Positions 35,018 to 48,300 of a stretch of DNA of 64,000 nt are shown one piece after another. The translations under genes and the position numbers were made by a program. The stretch comes from Takakia lepidozioides (lineage: Eukaryota > Streptophyta > Takakiopsida > Takakiales > Takakiaceae): contig CM060732.1 of NCBI GenBank assembly GCA_030704615.1, positions 37,057,053 through 37,121,052 of the forward strand, written 5' to 3'. Under the pieces are notes generated by a model, which was not told the DNA's origin, did no database searches, and was given only the letters and a program-made list of their open reading frames with translations. The first letter of the stretch is position 1. Each line of letters starts with the position of its first letter.

Positions 35018-38000
35018 ATGTCGGGGGTTCCTGAGAAAGGACGGCGCCTGCGTCCACGTCCAGACAACCCTGATGTAAGCACAACTGATAACATGCGATG
35101 CACTAGAGCAGCAGCGAAGCGGGCAGCAATGGAAGACACTACAAAATCGGCAGGAGCTGCCCCGGCGCAGCACGCTAAGAAACGCGCCGTCCTGCATGCC
35201 AAGAAACGTGCAGCACTGACGAACATCTCTAATCAATCAAATCCGCTTGCTGCCTCTCGAAACTGTGCTCCTAAGTGCACATCAACGAAGATTGGCCCTG
35301 TTTCGACTAAAGGGGACGAGAATGCACTTCCTGGAAAAGCGGAGACGGCTGCACAGGTTCGAACAGGAAAAGTTACCTCCGAACCTCAAGAGCCAGCTGT
35401 TCACAACAATTCAGCAGCGATCGCCTCTCTGGAGCGACGAACAGTGCAAAACCTGTACATCTCAAGAGACCCGAAGGCAAGGGCGAAGCAAGGTAACGTG
35501 ATTGGTCTTTTATGCTCATTCTGTACTTAAGCAAAGGACTTGTTTCTTATTTTTAGATCGTAAACTCTATAATCCTGATAGTACCATATTCCTTCTCGGC
35601 ATCTATCATGTCATCGATTGTATTTACCTTTCTTATTGTGTTTAGCTTGTCTGGAAATCTGGTAGTAGCTTTAATCTCTTGATATGACCAGTGCTTGTAT
35701 CAGACAGTTCACTATGTCAAGGTCCACAGATTGGGGTCCACATAAGTCGTAAGATGGGGCTGAACGAGGCACACGACAGCCTAATATTTCTGGTCCATGC
35801 TTGATGTGATGGAAAGCAGGTGGCCTGTTTGATGAACAAGACTCTTCAGGATTGGGATGGTCAAGCAGGATAAACTTCCAAGACATTGACACTGACCACT
35901 CAGATGCCCAGATGTGCACCATGTATGCTACAGACATCTACCAGCACCTCCGCATGGCAGAGGTTGGTTGCGTTACCTTGCTTGCTCATGGGATGAGGGG
36001 AAAAGGAAAGGAATGCCCATTTCCACAATGTTTGGGACCATAGTAAAGACCCTGTGCATGAAGTCAATTGCCATCTTACAGTTAATCTCATCATTCGGAC
36101 TATCATTTCATTGGAACTGTTTGTCTGATACCCTGTTCAGGTCAAAAGAAGGCCAGCTCCAAACTACATGGAGGTAGTACAGGAGGACATCAATTGTAGC
36201 ATGCGAGGCATTCTCATTGACTGGCTTGTGGAGGTGATTAATGCAGCCCCCCCTTGCTTATTGTATTTGTTGGTTTTTTCCTGACAATTAGAAATCATTA
36301 TCTGGATCTTCTTTCTAGCTGATTCCTTGTTTCACTGAAGCTCTGTTCCTGATGATTGCCAGGTTCTCTATGAATGTCTGACCAATGCCTTTCTCCTCTT
36401 TGAGCAACCTGATTCAGGACATGTTTGCCCTAAAAATAGTTAGTGACCAATATGCTTTGGAATGACATCCTTTCTCCAGTGATGTCATAACTTGGAGGTT
36501 GGATTTGTCAACTGCAGGTTGCTGAAGAGTACAAGCTGGTTCCAGACACACTTTACATGACAATCTCATACATTGATCGGTTCCTGTCTTGTAACCTTGT
36601 AACGCGACAGCGCCTTCAACTTCTGGGTGTAGCTTGCATGCTCATTGCAGCGTATGTCCCCCAAAGACTGAACTGTATGTTGACATTGAATGATGTGTTC
36701 TCTGGTGTGGTGAAGTCTTGATGTTGAATTGGTGAAGTTCTAATTTCTGTTGGTTTGTCTACAGTAAGTATGAGGAGATTTGTGCTCCGCAAGTCGAGGA
36801 GTTTTGCTACATAACAGACAACACATACTGTCGGGAGGAGGTAGAGCTCTCCACTTCTTTTCAAAGTTATTTGCCAAGAGAACTCTTTTGACTCTTTAGT
36901 TGGTAGGCTTGTCCTTGTTGAATGATTTGATGATGAATTGCTGAAGTCAGTATATCTCATCAAGGACCTTTGGTGTTATCTTTAGGTTCTGGAGATGGAA
37001 AGGCGAGTGCTGAAGGACTTGAAATTTGAACTGACCACCCCTACTACCAAGAGCTTCCTCCGGTGAGGAAAATGTCTCCCTTTGACATGCCTTGGAGATT
37101 TTCCTGAAATGACATTTTGATCTACTTTTTGCAGGATTGAAAGCTTGATCCCTAATCCTCATTTCTGGTTTACTCTTGAACAGGCGTTTTGTACGGGCTG
37201 CACAAGCTGGCTGTAAGGTTGTTGTCGCTACTTGAAACCTATTTAATTAAAGTTGTCTTGGCCTAGGATGTCAGTTTGACAAATGCAGTCTTTGTCAGGT
37301 TCTTGTCATGCAGTAATGTGCAAGTCCTGGAAAGAAACTGTGTGGAAGTGCCCCAAGAGATGGCCCTATGTTAATCCCTGGCTTTCATTTCCATGCAGGT
37401 TCCAACACTCAGTCTAGAGTTCCTGGGGAATTTTCTGTCAGAGCTGACCCTTCTGGAGTTCAGCTTTCTGCAATACCTGCCTTCGTTAATTGCAGCATCT
37501 GCTGTCTTCGTGGCTAAGATCACCCTTGAACCCGAAATTTGCCCCTGGGTAAGTATACTGAGGCCTTCATTGAATGCCAAGTGATGTAGTTAGGGCATTT
37601 TCTTGCAATTTCCAGTGACAATGCCAGTGGTTTTTTATTACAATTCTTCTGCTCATGGTAGTCTCTGTGTTGCTATGATAACCTTTGCATGATCTGTGGT
37701 TTGTCCACAAACACTGAAAACATGTATAATTGTAGCATCTGTAAAAGGTTGGATGAGAATGCATCCAAGTATGGACCATTTTGCTAGAAAAGGTGGTGCT
37801 AGTAAACCCCCATTATTGAAGAAGTTGCCTTCAGTTGCAGTGCTTTCTGATCTCAATTGGCCTTTGTTCCCAGGTATTGAGCGCAGACTGAAGGAAAATT
37901 GTGGTCGTTTGTTGTGTTCAGGATGCCACTCTGCAACATTACACTGGGTATAGGCCGTCAGAGTTAAAAGAATGTGTGGAGGCCATTCATAGCCTACAAC

Positions 38001-38475
38001 TCAACATCAGCAAATGCAGTCATCCTGCTGTTCGAGAGAAATACCGGCAGCATAAGGTTTGGTTCATAAATGTGGCTGGTTGTTATTCACTAATGTATTC
38101 ATTTCTGTTCTTCTGCAATCCATGAAGGGGTTAGACTACAGATGTGATACTGGCTACCCATGGAGGCTACAGCATGTCAATGTGGCACATGCTGGTATGG
38201 TAGTCAACATTACATAGCTGCAGTAATGATGCTACTCACATTGCTTCATCTTGAATCCTAGTTCACTTCAAAGTAGACACTCATTGCAATGTGGGCACAG
38301 CCATTGTGTGACGGGACCTTTGCTGCTCTCATTTTCTACCATTCTATCAGTTGTTCTGAATTATAAAGGCGTCGAGGCTGATATTGTGATTATGCCTATT
38401 TTGCAGTTCAAATGTGTGTCAACGTTGTTGCCCCCCGCTGTTCTCCGTCCAGAGTACTTCTATGACCGTAAGTAG
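35018..38475 (+). CDS. CYCA: A-type cyclin
   Basis: Cyclins A bind and activate cyclin-dependent kinases in S phase to early M phase. Ten exons: 35018-35492, 35820-35962, 36141-36233, 36518-36651, 36765-36840, 36986-37062, 37184-37217, 37399-37548, 37922-38056, 38407-38475. All phases join, giving 461 aa, a normal length. The basic N-terminus carries a destruction box, RAALTNISN (35207-35233), for APC/C-driven degradation. The cyclin box begins with NYMEVVQEDINCSMRGILID WLVE split over exons 3-4, then VAEEYKLVPDTLYMTISYID and RFLS, KYEEICAPQVEEFCYIT. The C-terminal fold has EFLGNFLSELTLLEFSFLQY and ends EYFYDRK. The ATG at 35018 is preferred over an upstream in-frame ATG at 34877 because MSGVP begins the conserved basic region and the upstream segment is hydrophobic and unlike cyclins. 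Confidence 0.95.
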
Positions 38476-40028
38476 GTCCCTGTGTGAAACTTCCTAGCGA
38501 TGGTGCCAAGGTTCAGCGGCAAGTTTCTCTCTCAAAGTTGTGAGTGCTGGATTTGATACTCTTTGGGTGTGTTGGTTTATGCATGGCCAACTCCTTCCCT
38601 TTGCAGGTCCCTTGCCATAGCAATGTTTGAAACAGGTGCTCTGAAACCTTGAAAGGTATGCAGCTGCGTAGGTGACAACGGTCACAACTAACAAGGATGT
38701 TACAAGATCCAAGTCAACAGATCCTCTTGCACTGATGGTCAGATTTGACTCACAGGCCTCCTTTCCTTCAGGCAGCTTGAGAAGTAGTTGTATCCTTGGT
38801 TTTCAGAAGCATTTGTACAGGGCTTGTCATTGCAAATGATGCAAGTAACCTGAAAACTTGTTGAAGACGTTAAACAAGCCACAACAGTCGCTACTCTTGC
38901 TGGCTCAGGTGACATCCCAGTTGGTCTCAGCCTTTGCTGGGTTCATAGACTGTCAAGAGGAGAAATTCTCAAATGTATGAATTTTACTTTGTAAACTTAT
39001 ATGAGTTGTGGTAAAGTTGTGGTATATGATACTCCTGTGATCTCAAGTATACCTGGTTTACAGCTGTGCTGAAATTCTGCATCTTTATGTTTTGTCAATT
39101 CAGACTTGGACTCTGCTGTTATGTGACAATCTGTTGCTATAATCTGACCAATAATTGCAGGATCATAAAGATGAAATATGAATTACAAATTCAATTGCGA
39201 ACGATTGAGGGACATACAATGGCTCCACTGATCCTTAAATTCTCTTGCAAAACACGACAAGACAATGCTGGCTTCATGTCAGTAGTGAAATGTGGTATTG
39301 CTACCTATCATTGCTACCTATAGTAGAATATGCTCAAGATTTTTGTGTCCCGTGGCAGTAGGAGAGGGTATAGCCACCACCTTGGTGAGGGACTCACTAA
39401 GTAGGAAGACGACAATTGGTTGGGGTTTTCCAGATCACCTATACAATGCCCTTTCACACGAGCATCTATTCACTTAGTGTAAGCTTCCTAACAATTAGAT
39501 CCCAACAGGGCCCGGGCTTTAGGTTCACCCCTACATTTGAAAATTGGTGAACGAAGTGGCAGGGACAATATTCTTGATGGTCATGAAGAGTGTAACTCTC
39601 TACAGAAAATATCCCAAAATTGTATCAGGAAATGGCTATGGACTGAGAGTGTAATGGCCAAAGATTTGAGCAAATATCTGCAAACTGGATGGGAATTTCT
39701 GGTGAAAACAACCTGGACATTGTCTATCAAAAAATGGATTTGTGCTCTTCTGCATCAGGCATGTGAATCTACCTTTCCTCTCCATCTGTTTATTGTTCAA
39801 AAGTAAATTCCTCACCCTAGGTTTAAATTTCAGTTCAGTGCCGAGATTCTCACTTCATTCTAAGAGAGATACTTTGGGCGGGTTCTGAAATCTTCTCAAA
39901 ACTTAGCAAAGCTACATTGGACACGGCAATTTTCCAGGCCTATCTAGAACTTGTCCATCTTAAATGAGATGAGTCTGGATGATAACAATGGCAATGGAAG
40001 TGCGTACAAATGTGTACGCATCCTGCGT
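38476..40028. other. Intergenic region between cyclin A and the ACD11-like gene
   Basis: No gene seen. It holds the 3' UTRs of the two genes and a dispersed repeat copy at about 39340-39840. Confidence 0.4.
39340..39840 (+). repeat. Dispersed repeat, copy 1
   Basis: Shares ordered segments with 49980-50290: GAGCATCTATT/AAGCATCTATT, GGGCTTTAGGTTCA, GGCAGGGACAATATTCTT/TGCAGGAACAATGTTCTT, and CTCTCCATCTGTTTATTGTTC/CTCTGCATCTGTTTGTTGTTC. Copy 1 has about 130 extra bases between the last two segments. No coding potential or terminal repeats recognised; probably an old transposon family. Confidence 0.6.
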
Positions 40029-41658
40029 CTACCAATCAATTCCAAGTTCCCTAGACAGGAAAAGGTTGTTCACGTATTGCACCACTGGGTCTGCAGCTGT
40101 CACATAGCCCTGGATATGTGCGCGTGCTGTAGCCTCTGCAAACCGCATTCAATGTTCATACATTAGCAATTCCTTGAACACAAGTTCAAGCAGGTGTATG
40201 ACTGTATGCAGCATGACGTTTGATTTCCCAGCAATGCATTACCAATGGAAGGACTCGATACTTCCTTCTTTTCCTTCTGTCTTCCTGTAAACAGTAAGAG
40301 AGATGGTGGACACTAACCAAACGCAAGACATGTGATAGAGTTCGACACCAAGGGCAGATAAAAGGTCTGACATGACAACTTCACAAACCATTTGAATCCT
40401 GGAGTTGGGGAATTAAGGGATCAGAGATTCACCATCCTCATTAAGTTTCTTCAGAAATTGGGGCTTGGATGGCAAGACAAACATGCCCGCTGCAACAGCC
40501 TTGCGGATTGGCCAGCTGTGGTGGGGTGCAAATACTTGCTCATAAGCCTTGGAAGCTGGATCCCTCATAGAGTTTCCTCTGCCCAGACCAAACCACAGTA
40601 AGAAATGGAGGTACCATAATTGAGGGGGGTTCAAATTTTTGGTGCTGGAAGTACCGCATAATTAGATACAAACAGCTTGATCTAGTCTCACATGCTCCTG
40701 CAATTCTTGTTTGATCTACAGGCATGCGGTGGGATCAGTTCAGCTTACTCTGTGACAAGAATGTGTGCAAAGAGCACTCGCACCATTTCAACATGATTGA
40801 GGGGGGTTCAAGTTTTTGGTGCTGGAAGTACCGCATAATTAGATACAAACAGCTTGATCTAGTCTCACATGCTCCTGCAATTCTTGTTTGATCTACAGGC
40901 ATGCGACGAGATCAGTTCAGCTTACTCTGTGACAAGAATGTGTGCAAAGAGCACTCGCACCATTTCAACCCCACGCACAACCCTGAGCAGATTGCGAGTA
41001 TGACTGCCCCCATTCCGCACTGCTTTGTTGCGCACATCATGCTCTATCATGGCTTGCAAGCTTGCAAAATCTTTGGATGCCCCTGACAAATCTTGCACCT
41101 GCAGACCCATCGTGTCTCCCTCCACTTGAATACACATTGATATACAACAGCCCTTAGATGCAGGTAGCAAGATGTGGACGCCAGCTTTTCATGAGGCTGA
41201 AGTCCTCTCTCTTAGTCTTCCCCTATCCATCTATCTATCTACTGTCTGACCTCGTAGCAAAACTAGGAAGGGACTTGAGGCTGCAGAGTAAAAGCGATTC
41301 CCAAGGGTGATGAGCACATCCCCGGGGGCCCCAAGGGAAAGACCTGCCATCAACATACTGCTACAGTCCCACGCCGACGTATTGGTGTCCCTGCTGAAGA
41401 CATTGTCTGGTATAAATCACCCACGAACCAAAACATGCAGAGATTTTAGAACAGAACCTTGGCAACGTAGTCCTTCTCTGCGAATTTGAAGGCCACGCCA
41501 AGGCATCCGAAGAGAATGGAGATGCGTGAGCATGCTTGCGAGAAGGCCGCCACCTCTAGCGCTGCGTCCCCCCCGGTTTTCAAATCCTTGGCCAAATCCT
41601 CGAAAGATTTGGCTATGGCTGCCAATGGTCCATCTGCGCCCACCTTTTGCATCTCCAT
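40029..41658 (-). CDS. ACD11: ACD11-like sphingolipid (ceramide-1-phosphate) transfer protein, GLTP fold
   Basis: ACD11 moves ceramide-1-phosphate between membranes in the cytosol; its loss in Arabidopsis triggers programmed cell death. Four minus-strand exons, 41658-41458, 41098-40926, 40578-40433 and 40135-40029, join in phase to 208 aa, close to Arabidopsis ACD11 (206 aa). Conserved parts: LFGCLGVAFKFAEKDYVAK; GSHTRNLLRVVRGVEMVRVL; DPASKAYEQVFAPHHSWPIR; and the C-terminus YVNNLFLSRELGIDW. The Arg residues of TRNLLRV and the His of APHHSW correspond to head-group-contacting positions in the family. Start chosen at MEMQKVGADG. The gene is divergent from the SWI2 gene with about 680 bp between the starts. 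Intron 2 carries a duplicated copy of the exon 2 end with its donor. Confidence 0.93.
40621..40969 (-). repeat. 177-bp tandem duplication copying the ACD11 exon 2 end and splice donor
   Basis: Copies 40621-40792 and 40798-40969 are almost identical, differing at a few bases such as CGGTGG/CGACGA. On the minus strand each contains the end of exon 2 (VRVLFAHILVTE) followed by a GTAAGC donor and the start of intron 2. The upstream copy (40926 donor) is joined to the full exon. The second copy leaves an orphan exon tail with a second donor inside intron 2. Confidence 0.9.
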
Positions 41659-42334
41659 TTTACTTGCCTCAGTTTGCGTCTATGGCTAGTGGCTACCACT
41701 CTGAACTCTGCGTCAATGGCTGCCCATTGCCTTCGATACAATACATACTCACCGCTGTGTCTAAGCCAAGAACAAACCCCTCTCTTACTTCATCTTCGTC
41801 TCCTCTTTACTCTCTTCCAGTGCTGCATCAGATGGGTTCTCTGTCCTTCGGCCATCGCTGAGATGTAACAGGCCGTCGTTTAGTCTTTACCGTTTTCTCT
41901 GGAAGATTGTCCCTCTCTTGTTGAGGAACACGTGTCATTTGCCACCAAAACTCAGAACCCTATTGCTTTAAAAAGCAATCATCACTTGGTCCGATGAGCC
42001 TTGGAGGTCGGTACTTACTCTGATCTGAGCTTGAGAGAAGGATCTGCTGCTTGATTTTTTCGATTTCCATGGGGTTTGTGGCATGTATCGGGTTGTGGGT
42101 TGTGTAGCGATGCGGGTGTTTGTGATAGTTGTGTTTCCAAAATTGACGTAGGATCTCTGGAGATGTGGGTTTTGGATCTGGCTTTACAAGAGAGAGCTGT
42201 GGGGAGAGAGAGAAAGGGGCAAGCATGTGGTTTTGGGTGTTGATTGCGCTTGCAGGTTTGTAATCGGCATGGAGTCCCTTACAATGAGGTGGGCAGTGGG
42301 TTGCGATTTCACGTAGAGAGAGGGGGCAGCAGGT
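41659..42334. promoter_or_regulatory. Shared divergent promoter region of ACD11-like and SWI2-like genes
   Basis: About 676 bp separate the two start codons. An ACACGTGT palindrome (41928-41935) could serve bZIP/bHLH factors. A TTTAAAAAG stretch lies near 41968. A long minus-strand open frame (42427-41960) overlaps here but shows no recognisable protein and is treated as chance. Confidence 0.45.
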
Positions 42335-45300
42335 ATGTCTCTGAAGGCGTTCAAGGAGTCTTTGCAGACGTGTGTACGCACGCCGGGTCGTCCACTCCTC
42401 TCTCCTGGACGGGTTTGGTCTGATCAAGCGGGAGTTGAGAGGAACCTCCCCAAAACATGTCTGAGAGACCAGTTAGCCTTCCTCGATCACCTTGATGCCA
42501 ACGGCCTCTCTAAACCCTCATATGTAAGCTCCACACCGTGTAGCACGCCCGTTTGTTCTGTGGTCGATGATGTGGTGGAAGGCACGAGTGTAAAATCTTG
42601 CAGTTTCGATGAAGGATTTGGAAAGCTTGCACTTGAAGCTGACGACAAACATGAGTACGAGGAAGAAGTAGAAGGGGAGGGTGCGAGACGGGACAGTGAG
42701 GCGGGCCTTTTTATACAGTCTGACTATCAGGGTCCATATGAGCCTTTAGTGTTGTGGCCACCAGCAGGGGAGGCGACTTCACGAGGTGTTGAATCTGATA
42801 GGGTAGTGCAGGTGGCTGCGTCCATCAACAGCCGCCTTTTGGCGCATCAGCGTGAAGGCATCAAATTCCTGTATACGCTTTACAGAGAAAACCGAGGTGG
42901 CATTTTGGGAGATGACATGTGCGTTCCTTTTCTCGCTTCCATTTGGGGAGTGTAATGTGGTTAGACGATAACTTATAACTTGACATTGGAATTACATGTA
43001 GAGAGTGGACGGAGTAAGAGATACTAAGCAGCTAGCAGTGCCAGTGTTAAGAGGTGCCACTAGACAGTCTGCAGGCCTGGACTACCTATGTGCAGTTGTG
43101 GTGCTCACTTGCAACCGCCTTTTTATTGTGTCTTCTCCACACAGGGGGTTGGGGAAGACAATACAGAGCATCGCTCTGATCGCTGCAATATTGGAGAAGG
43201 ATGGGGACTTGGATTGCTTGGCGGGGAATGTGCGCTCCTCCCGGTCAGGCAAAGGCGTGGCCAGTGAGGTTGACAGAAATCACAATTCTGCCAAAGTAGT
43301 GTTAATTCTGTGCCCCACTTCTGTGATTCGAAATTGGGAGCAAGAATTTCAGGCCTGGGGGGCTTTCCGAGTGGGAGTTTATCATGGATCACAGAGGGAG
43401 GGAGTGATGGCCAGAGCAGAGGCCCATGAATTAGAGGTATTTGACCTATTCTGTCAAACTACAGGCTATTGTTCATGTCAGTAAGTGTAATTGTCCAATT
43501 TGTTGACCTTAAGTCTTTGATTGAGCTCCATGCTAGCTTGTAGGCAATTGGTCAGCTTTGCTACTGAACTACTATTGCCAACAGGATGGGGCCATGGTGA
43601 ACTCAGTGGTAACTTAGCAGGAAAGCCTGACTGCCTGACACTTGAGTTCATGTGTAAGAAGAAGTACGATTATAGAAGGTATGTTTTGGTTGGGTTTTCA
43701 GACTTGTATGTGCTGCGTGAATGGATGTTAGGTGGTGTTAACAAGCCACGACATGTTTCGTCTCTATGGTACACTCCTTTGCTCAGTCAATTGGGACTGT
43801 GTCATTGTGGATGAGGCGCACCGACTGAAGAATGAAAAATCAAAGTTGTACCAGGCCTGCTTGAAAATGCGCACGAAGCGCCGCTTTGGCCTGACAGGAA
43901 CAATAATGCAGAACAACTACACTGAGCTCTTCAATGTGTTTGATTGGGCGGCTCCAGGATGTCTGGGGGCACGCGAACACTTTCGGGAGTACTATGGTGG
44001 ACCACTCAAGCAAGGGCAACGTATCAGTGCGCCCGACCGCTTTGTCAAAATTGCTGAAGAACGCAAGCAGCATCTGGTAGGTGGATATTTGTTGCTTCAT
44101 CGTGGCCATTGCGGAGTTCAAGTTTGCCAACAATGGGTTAGTAGTACAAGTCAGTAGGGGTCGTTAGTATCTTAATTTGGATCATCTCCAGTTGCAACAA
44201 CTGAGCAGTGACCTGTAGTTATTATCCAGGGGACATGGGCACTAAAGCTTGCATGCAAATGGCGGTCAGTAAACAAATTTCTGCCTCGGGAGGCTCTATA
44301 GGGTAGCCACAAGGTGTGCGGCAGCATGATGCACAGTGCATCAGTATTCTTATCATCTGCATATCTTTCATGTATAATTGTGCGATGGCAACACAACATC
44401 CTCTGCCTATATTTAACAGATCCTACTTGCTTTGGAACCAGTGTTATCATTTTCTGGTAATGAAGGTACATACTTTGATACACAGAATATGTGGTAATGA
44501 AATTGTTACTTGATTTAGGTCAGATCAGGGAGACTTTCAATGATATCGACAACAACTGACTAGACGTGGACCTTTCCAGGTGAAAGTGCTGAGCCGACAT
44601 CTTCTGCGGCGAACCAAGCAAGAAACAATTGGGCATCTGATGCTGGGAAAGGAGGACAATGTGGTCTTCTGTGCCATGAGTGCAGTCCAGCGTCGAGTAT
44701 ACCAGCGGTTGCTTGAGAGCCCAGATTTTCAGCTACTGGTTAGCAAGGATTTGCCATGTAGCTGTGGCAGCCACTTGTCACGCGTGGAGTGTTGCCACCG
44801 CATTGCATGTGATGGGGTCATTTGGTCCTACTTACACCGTGACAGTCCTGATGGCTGCGAGTACTGTCCATTTTGCCTTGTTCTTCCATGCTTGACTAAG
44901 CTACAGCAGGTTGGTTCCGATCCGCAATGCATGTGGCTCCATGTTTCTATCATTTCTGTGTCTATTTTGCAAGGCATTGGTGTCCTGTTTTTAGGAACAA
45001 GTACAGGAAGTGTGTCCAACAGATGAATGATAGACACCAGCTCTGTACTCAGCAACTTGGGGCAGAAATCATGATGTCTGATGGCACCTGATGTCTATCT
45101 ATCTCACCTTCAGTTCCGTCAATCTGTTGTGTGAATTAGCAATCACACGTCCATTGTGTAATCACGTTATTGCCTTGAAATGGGCATATAGGTGAGCAAC
45201 CATTTGGAGCTACTCAAACCAAATCCAAAAGATGACCCAGAGAAACAGGAAAAGGATGAGAAATTTGCAGCAGCTGCATTGGGGGAGGATGCTGAGCTGG

Positions 45301-48300
45301 TAGGGGGGCTTAGACAGGATGAGAGCTTTCTGGGTCTCAGTGACTCCCAGCATTGTGGCAAAATGCGAGCCCTTGAAAAGCTGCTGGCCTCCTGGATCCC
45401 TGGAGGTGACAAAGTGCTACTCTTCAGCTACTCCGTCAAGTGGGTCTCCTTCTTTGCTCATTGTTGAAGTCTGGTTGGTCATATATGTATTGACTGGAGG
45501 GTTGGATGTATGCATGGCGCATTACTGTGGACTCACAAGATTTCTTCCAGGCAAACTATCTCCTTGCGCCCAAGTTGCTCTGACAATTGATTTATGGTGC
45601 TGATTGTAGTTATTTTATAAGACTTGCTTAAATATGCTTGTTGTGTGCAGTCCGTTTCTACCACTGTTAAGAATTTGCATAGCGCCGGTAAACTTGAATT
45701 GCTTTTCTTCAGCACAATCTCATTCCTATTACATGACTTCACACAAACTCTAAACCTCTAGCACTGAAACAAAGAATCTGCTATAAGAAGGAATCCCTGT
45801 TTTTTAGGCCATGTATTCATGGGTAGTTTACACTCTCGAGTGCCTTCTCTGGGTGTTGCCAGACTGCAATTGAGTTCTGAAGCTATGGATCCTTGTCTTC
45901 GTTTTTTTAAGAATGTACTCTTTGACCCCGTGGGGAACTAACCCTCCTGGAGCCTTTGTGGGGTCCGCACCCACCATTCTTGTACTTCTTCTTTTTAGAT
46001 CTATCAGCGATACATCTTCTGAGTGCATTTTGAGTTTACATGAATGATGATGAAATCAACATATTGCAGTACTTGGACTGATATGTACCTGATGTGAAAT
46101 ATTCTGCTATCTTTCTGAATCCTTTTCATTCAGAAGTTGTTTTATAGCACTTTATGTATCTGGAGGTCATCGGACGATGATAGAAATACCCAATCGTAGG
46201 ACACCTTCTTACACCGCTTCGGCTGTGGATGAGAGTGACTGTATTCTGATGATGACATCCGGCTGTTGCTCATGCTATTGTGTGTCTCCTGTGTCTCTCT
46301 CTCAATGTTTTTCATAGTTTGATGGTTCGTGGGACACTCTCTAGTGATGATCAAGCAAATATTTATGTTTTATTTATTTGCGTCAAGCAATGAGGAGATT
46401 ATTGGAGACCTGAACTGAAGAGAGTTCTTTTAGTTCTTTTCTGTTTTATTTTGGTTCTCTGGTTTTGGTTTGTGGCTGTGCTTTTGTTGTGATCTGGGTG
46501 GTGTCAGTTGTCAGCCTGCAGCAGTGTTCATTTTATTTTTTTGGTCTATCTACTGTGACTGGCGTCAGCATTGTGATGGCATTCTTCTCTCTTCTTGAGT
46601 GGAAAAGTGAAGGCTCCATGTAGCAAGGTTGCATATTCCGTTACCTTGGGGAGCATCGTCGCTGCCTTCACCCTTTGGGACAGACCATGCAATCTACGTT
46701 TCAACAGTTAGACGAGTTAGTGCATGTGTGGGGGTTTGTGTGTACAGCATGTCCTAGTATAGCACATAAATCCCTGTTGCTATTAGTGAGAGGTGAGAGG
46801 GAGGAAAAGTGTTAAGATGATGGAGAATGAGTGGGTAATATAATAGGGAAGGGTGGTGTTTGGATCATGGTTAATTCCATATTGTTGGAATTTGCAGAAT
46901 GTTGGATATTCTGGAAAAGTTTTTGATACGGAAAGGTTACTGCGCTTCCCGATTGGATGGATCGACCCAAATGAGTGCACGGCAGTCCCTTGTTGATGAC
47001 TTCAACAACAGCCCTAGCAAGCAGGTGACTTTTACAAGTCTTCACTGTTGACTTTAGCATCACTTCTTATTTTTCCAGAGGTTATTTGTGGCTTCGTTGC
47101 AGTTACAGGGAGGCTTCCTGAAGTCCGGCCCATCACTGTACAGAAAATATGGAAGGAGTTTGTGCTCATAAGCTAAAATCATCATTTGTGGTGGGAATGA
47201 CTTAATACCTTTCTCTTGCAGTGGGTATTGCAATAATGCTTTTTGGTGGTGGTGTCGTTAAGTGCTACAATGATGTCTTGTGCAATGGGCTGGCGTCTGG
47301 AATACAGGTGTTCTTAATATCGACGAAAGCAGGAGGACTTGGTCTAAATCTGGTGAGTGCAAACAGGGTGGTCATCTTTGATCCAAACTGGAACCCAGCA
47401 CAAGATCTTCAGGCCCAGGACCGTTCTTTCCGATATGGGCAGCGGCGGCATGTCACTGTGTTTCGGTTGCTGGCCGCTGGATCTTTGGAGGAGCTTGTCT
47501 ACTCTCGGCAAATTTACAAACAACAACTTTTCAACATCGGGGTCAATGGCACCTTTGAGAAACGTTATTTTGAGGGAGTGCAGGTAGATAAACTCTCCAG
47601 CTGTCCCCCTATTGTTTGATTTGCACCCTTGCCTGGTGAGAGGTTGGTTCCCTTGTTTGTTTGACCTATTTTGCTACCCAGAAGGTGCGTTTAGAAGAGT
47701 TATGGACAAAAAATGAGGTGGTGGGTGAATTGTTTCTGACAAAGTGATTTTTGGGAAGGTGTAATCAGGCTTCTGTCTGTTGAGTGTAATGAGTCCTCCA
47801 CCTTGGTGGAACCAGGTCATCTCCCAAGATGACTTCTTGGCTGTCTTCTTCCACAACATGTGGCATTTGACTTATCCATATCGATTTATGGCATATGCTG
47901 ATAGGTGCAGTATCCTACGCTGGTAAATGAACTTCTTAAAAGGTGCTTAGAGGCAAAGCTTGAAAGTATATGAATGCTTGGTTCTCTGGTTAACCTTGAA
48001 AGTCTTAATATGCAGGATTCCAAGGACTACAAGGGTGAGCTCTTTGGCATCAGCAATCTGTTTCGGGACCTGTCAGATGAAGTATTCACCAGTGACATCA
48101 TAGAAAAGCATGACGAAAGGCTGCTCAGGAACCAGCCTTATTTGGCTGTCTGTGATGCTGGAAGTACCCATCCTGGTCAGAGTAGAAGAGTACACAGCAG
48201 GGAGGATGACAAACTTGAACAGCATCTTAACATAAGATCATATGGAGAGGGTGAGGGTACATCTAATGACAAAGATGTGGAGTCCATGGATGGGGACTGT

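Noticed and set aside
41960-42427. 155-codon minus-strand open frame over the ACD11/SWI2 promoter
   Set aside because: Overlaps the conserved SWI2 first exon antisense, has no recognisable domain, and its composition looks like random GA-rich promoter sequence.
43565-43680. tRNA-like SINE head in SWI2 intron 2 (GAACTCAGTGGTAACTTAGC)
   Set aside because: A-box match is poor and the B-box candidate (CTTGAGTTCATG) lacks the core GGTTC; no tail of the family follows.
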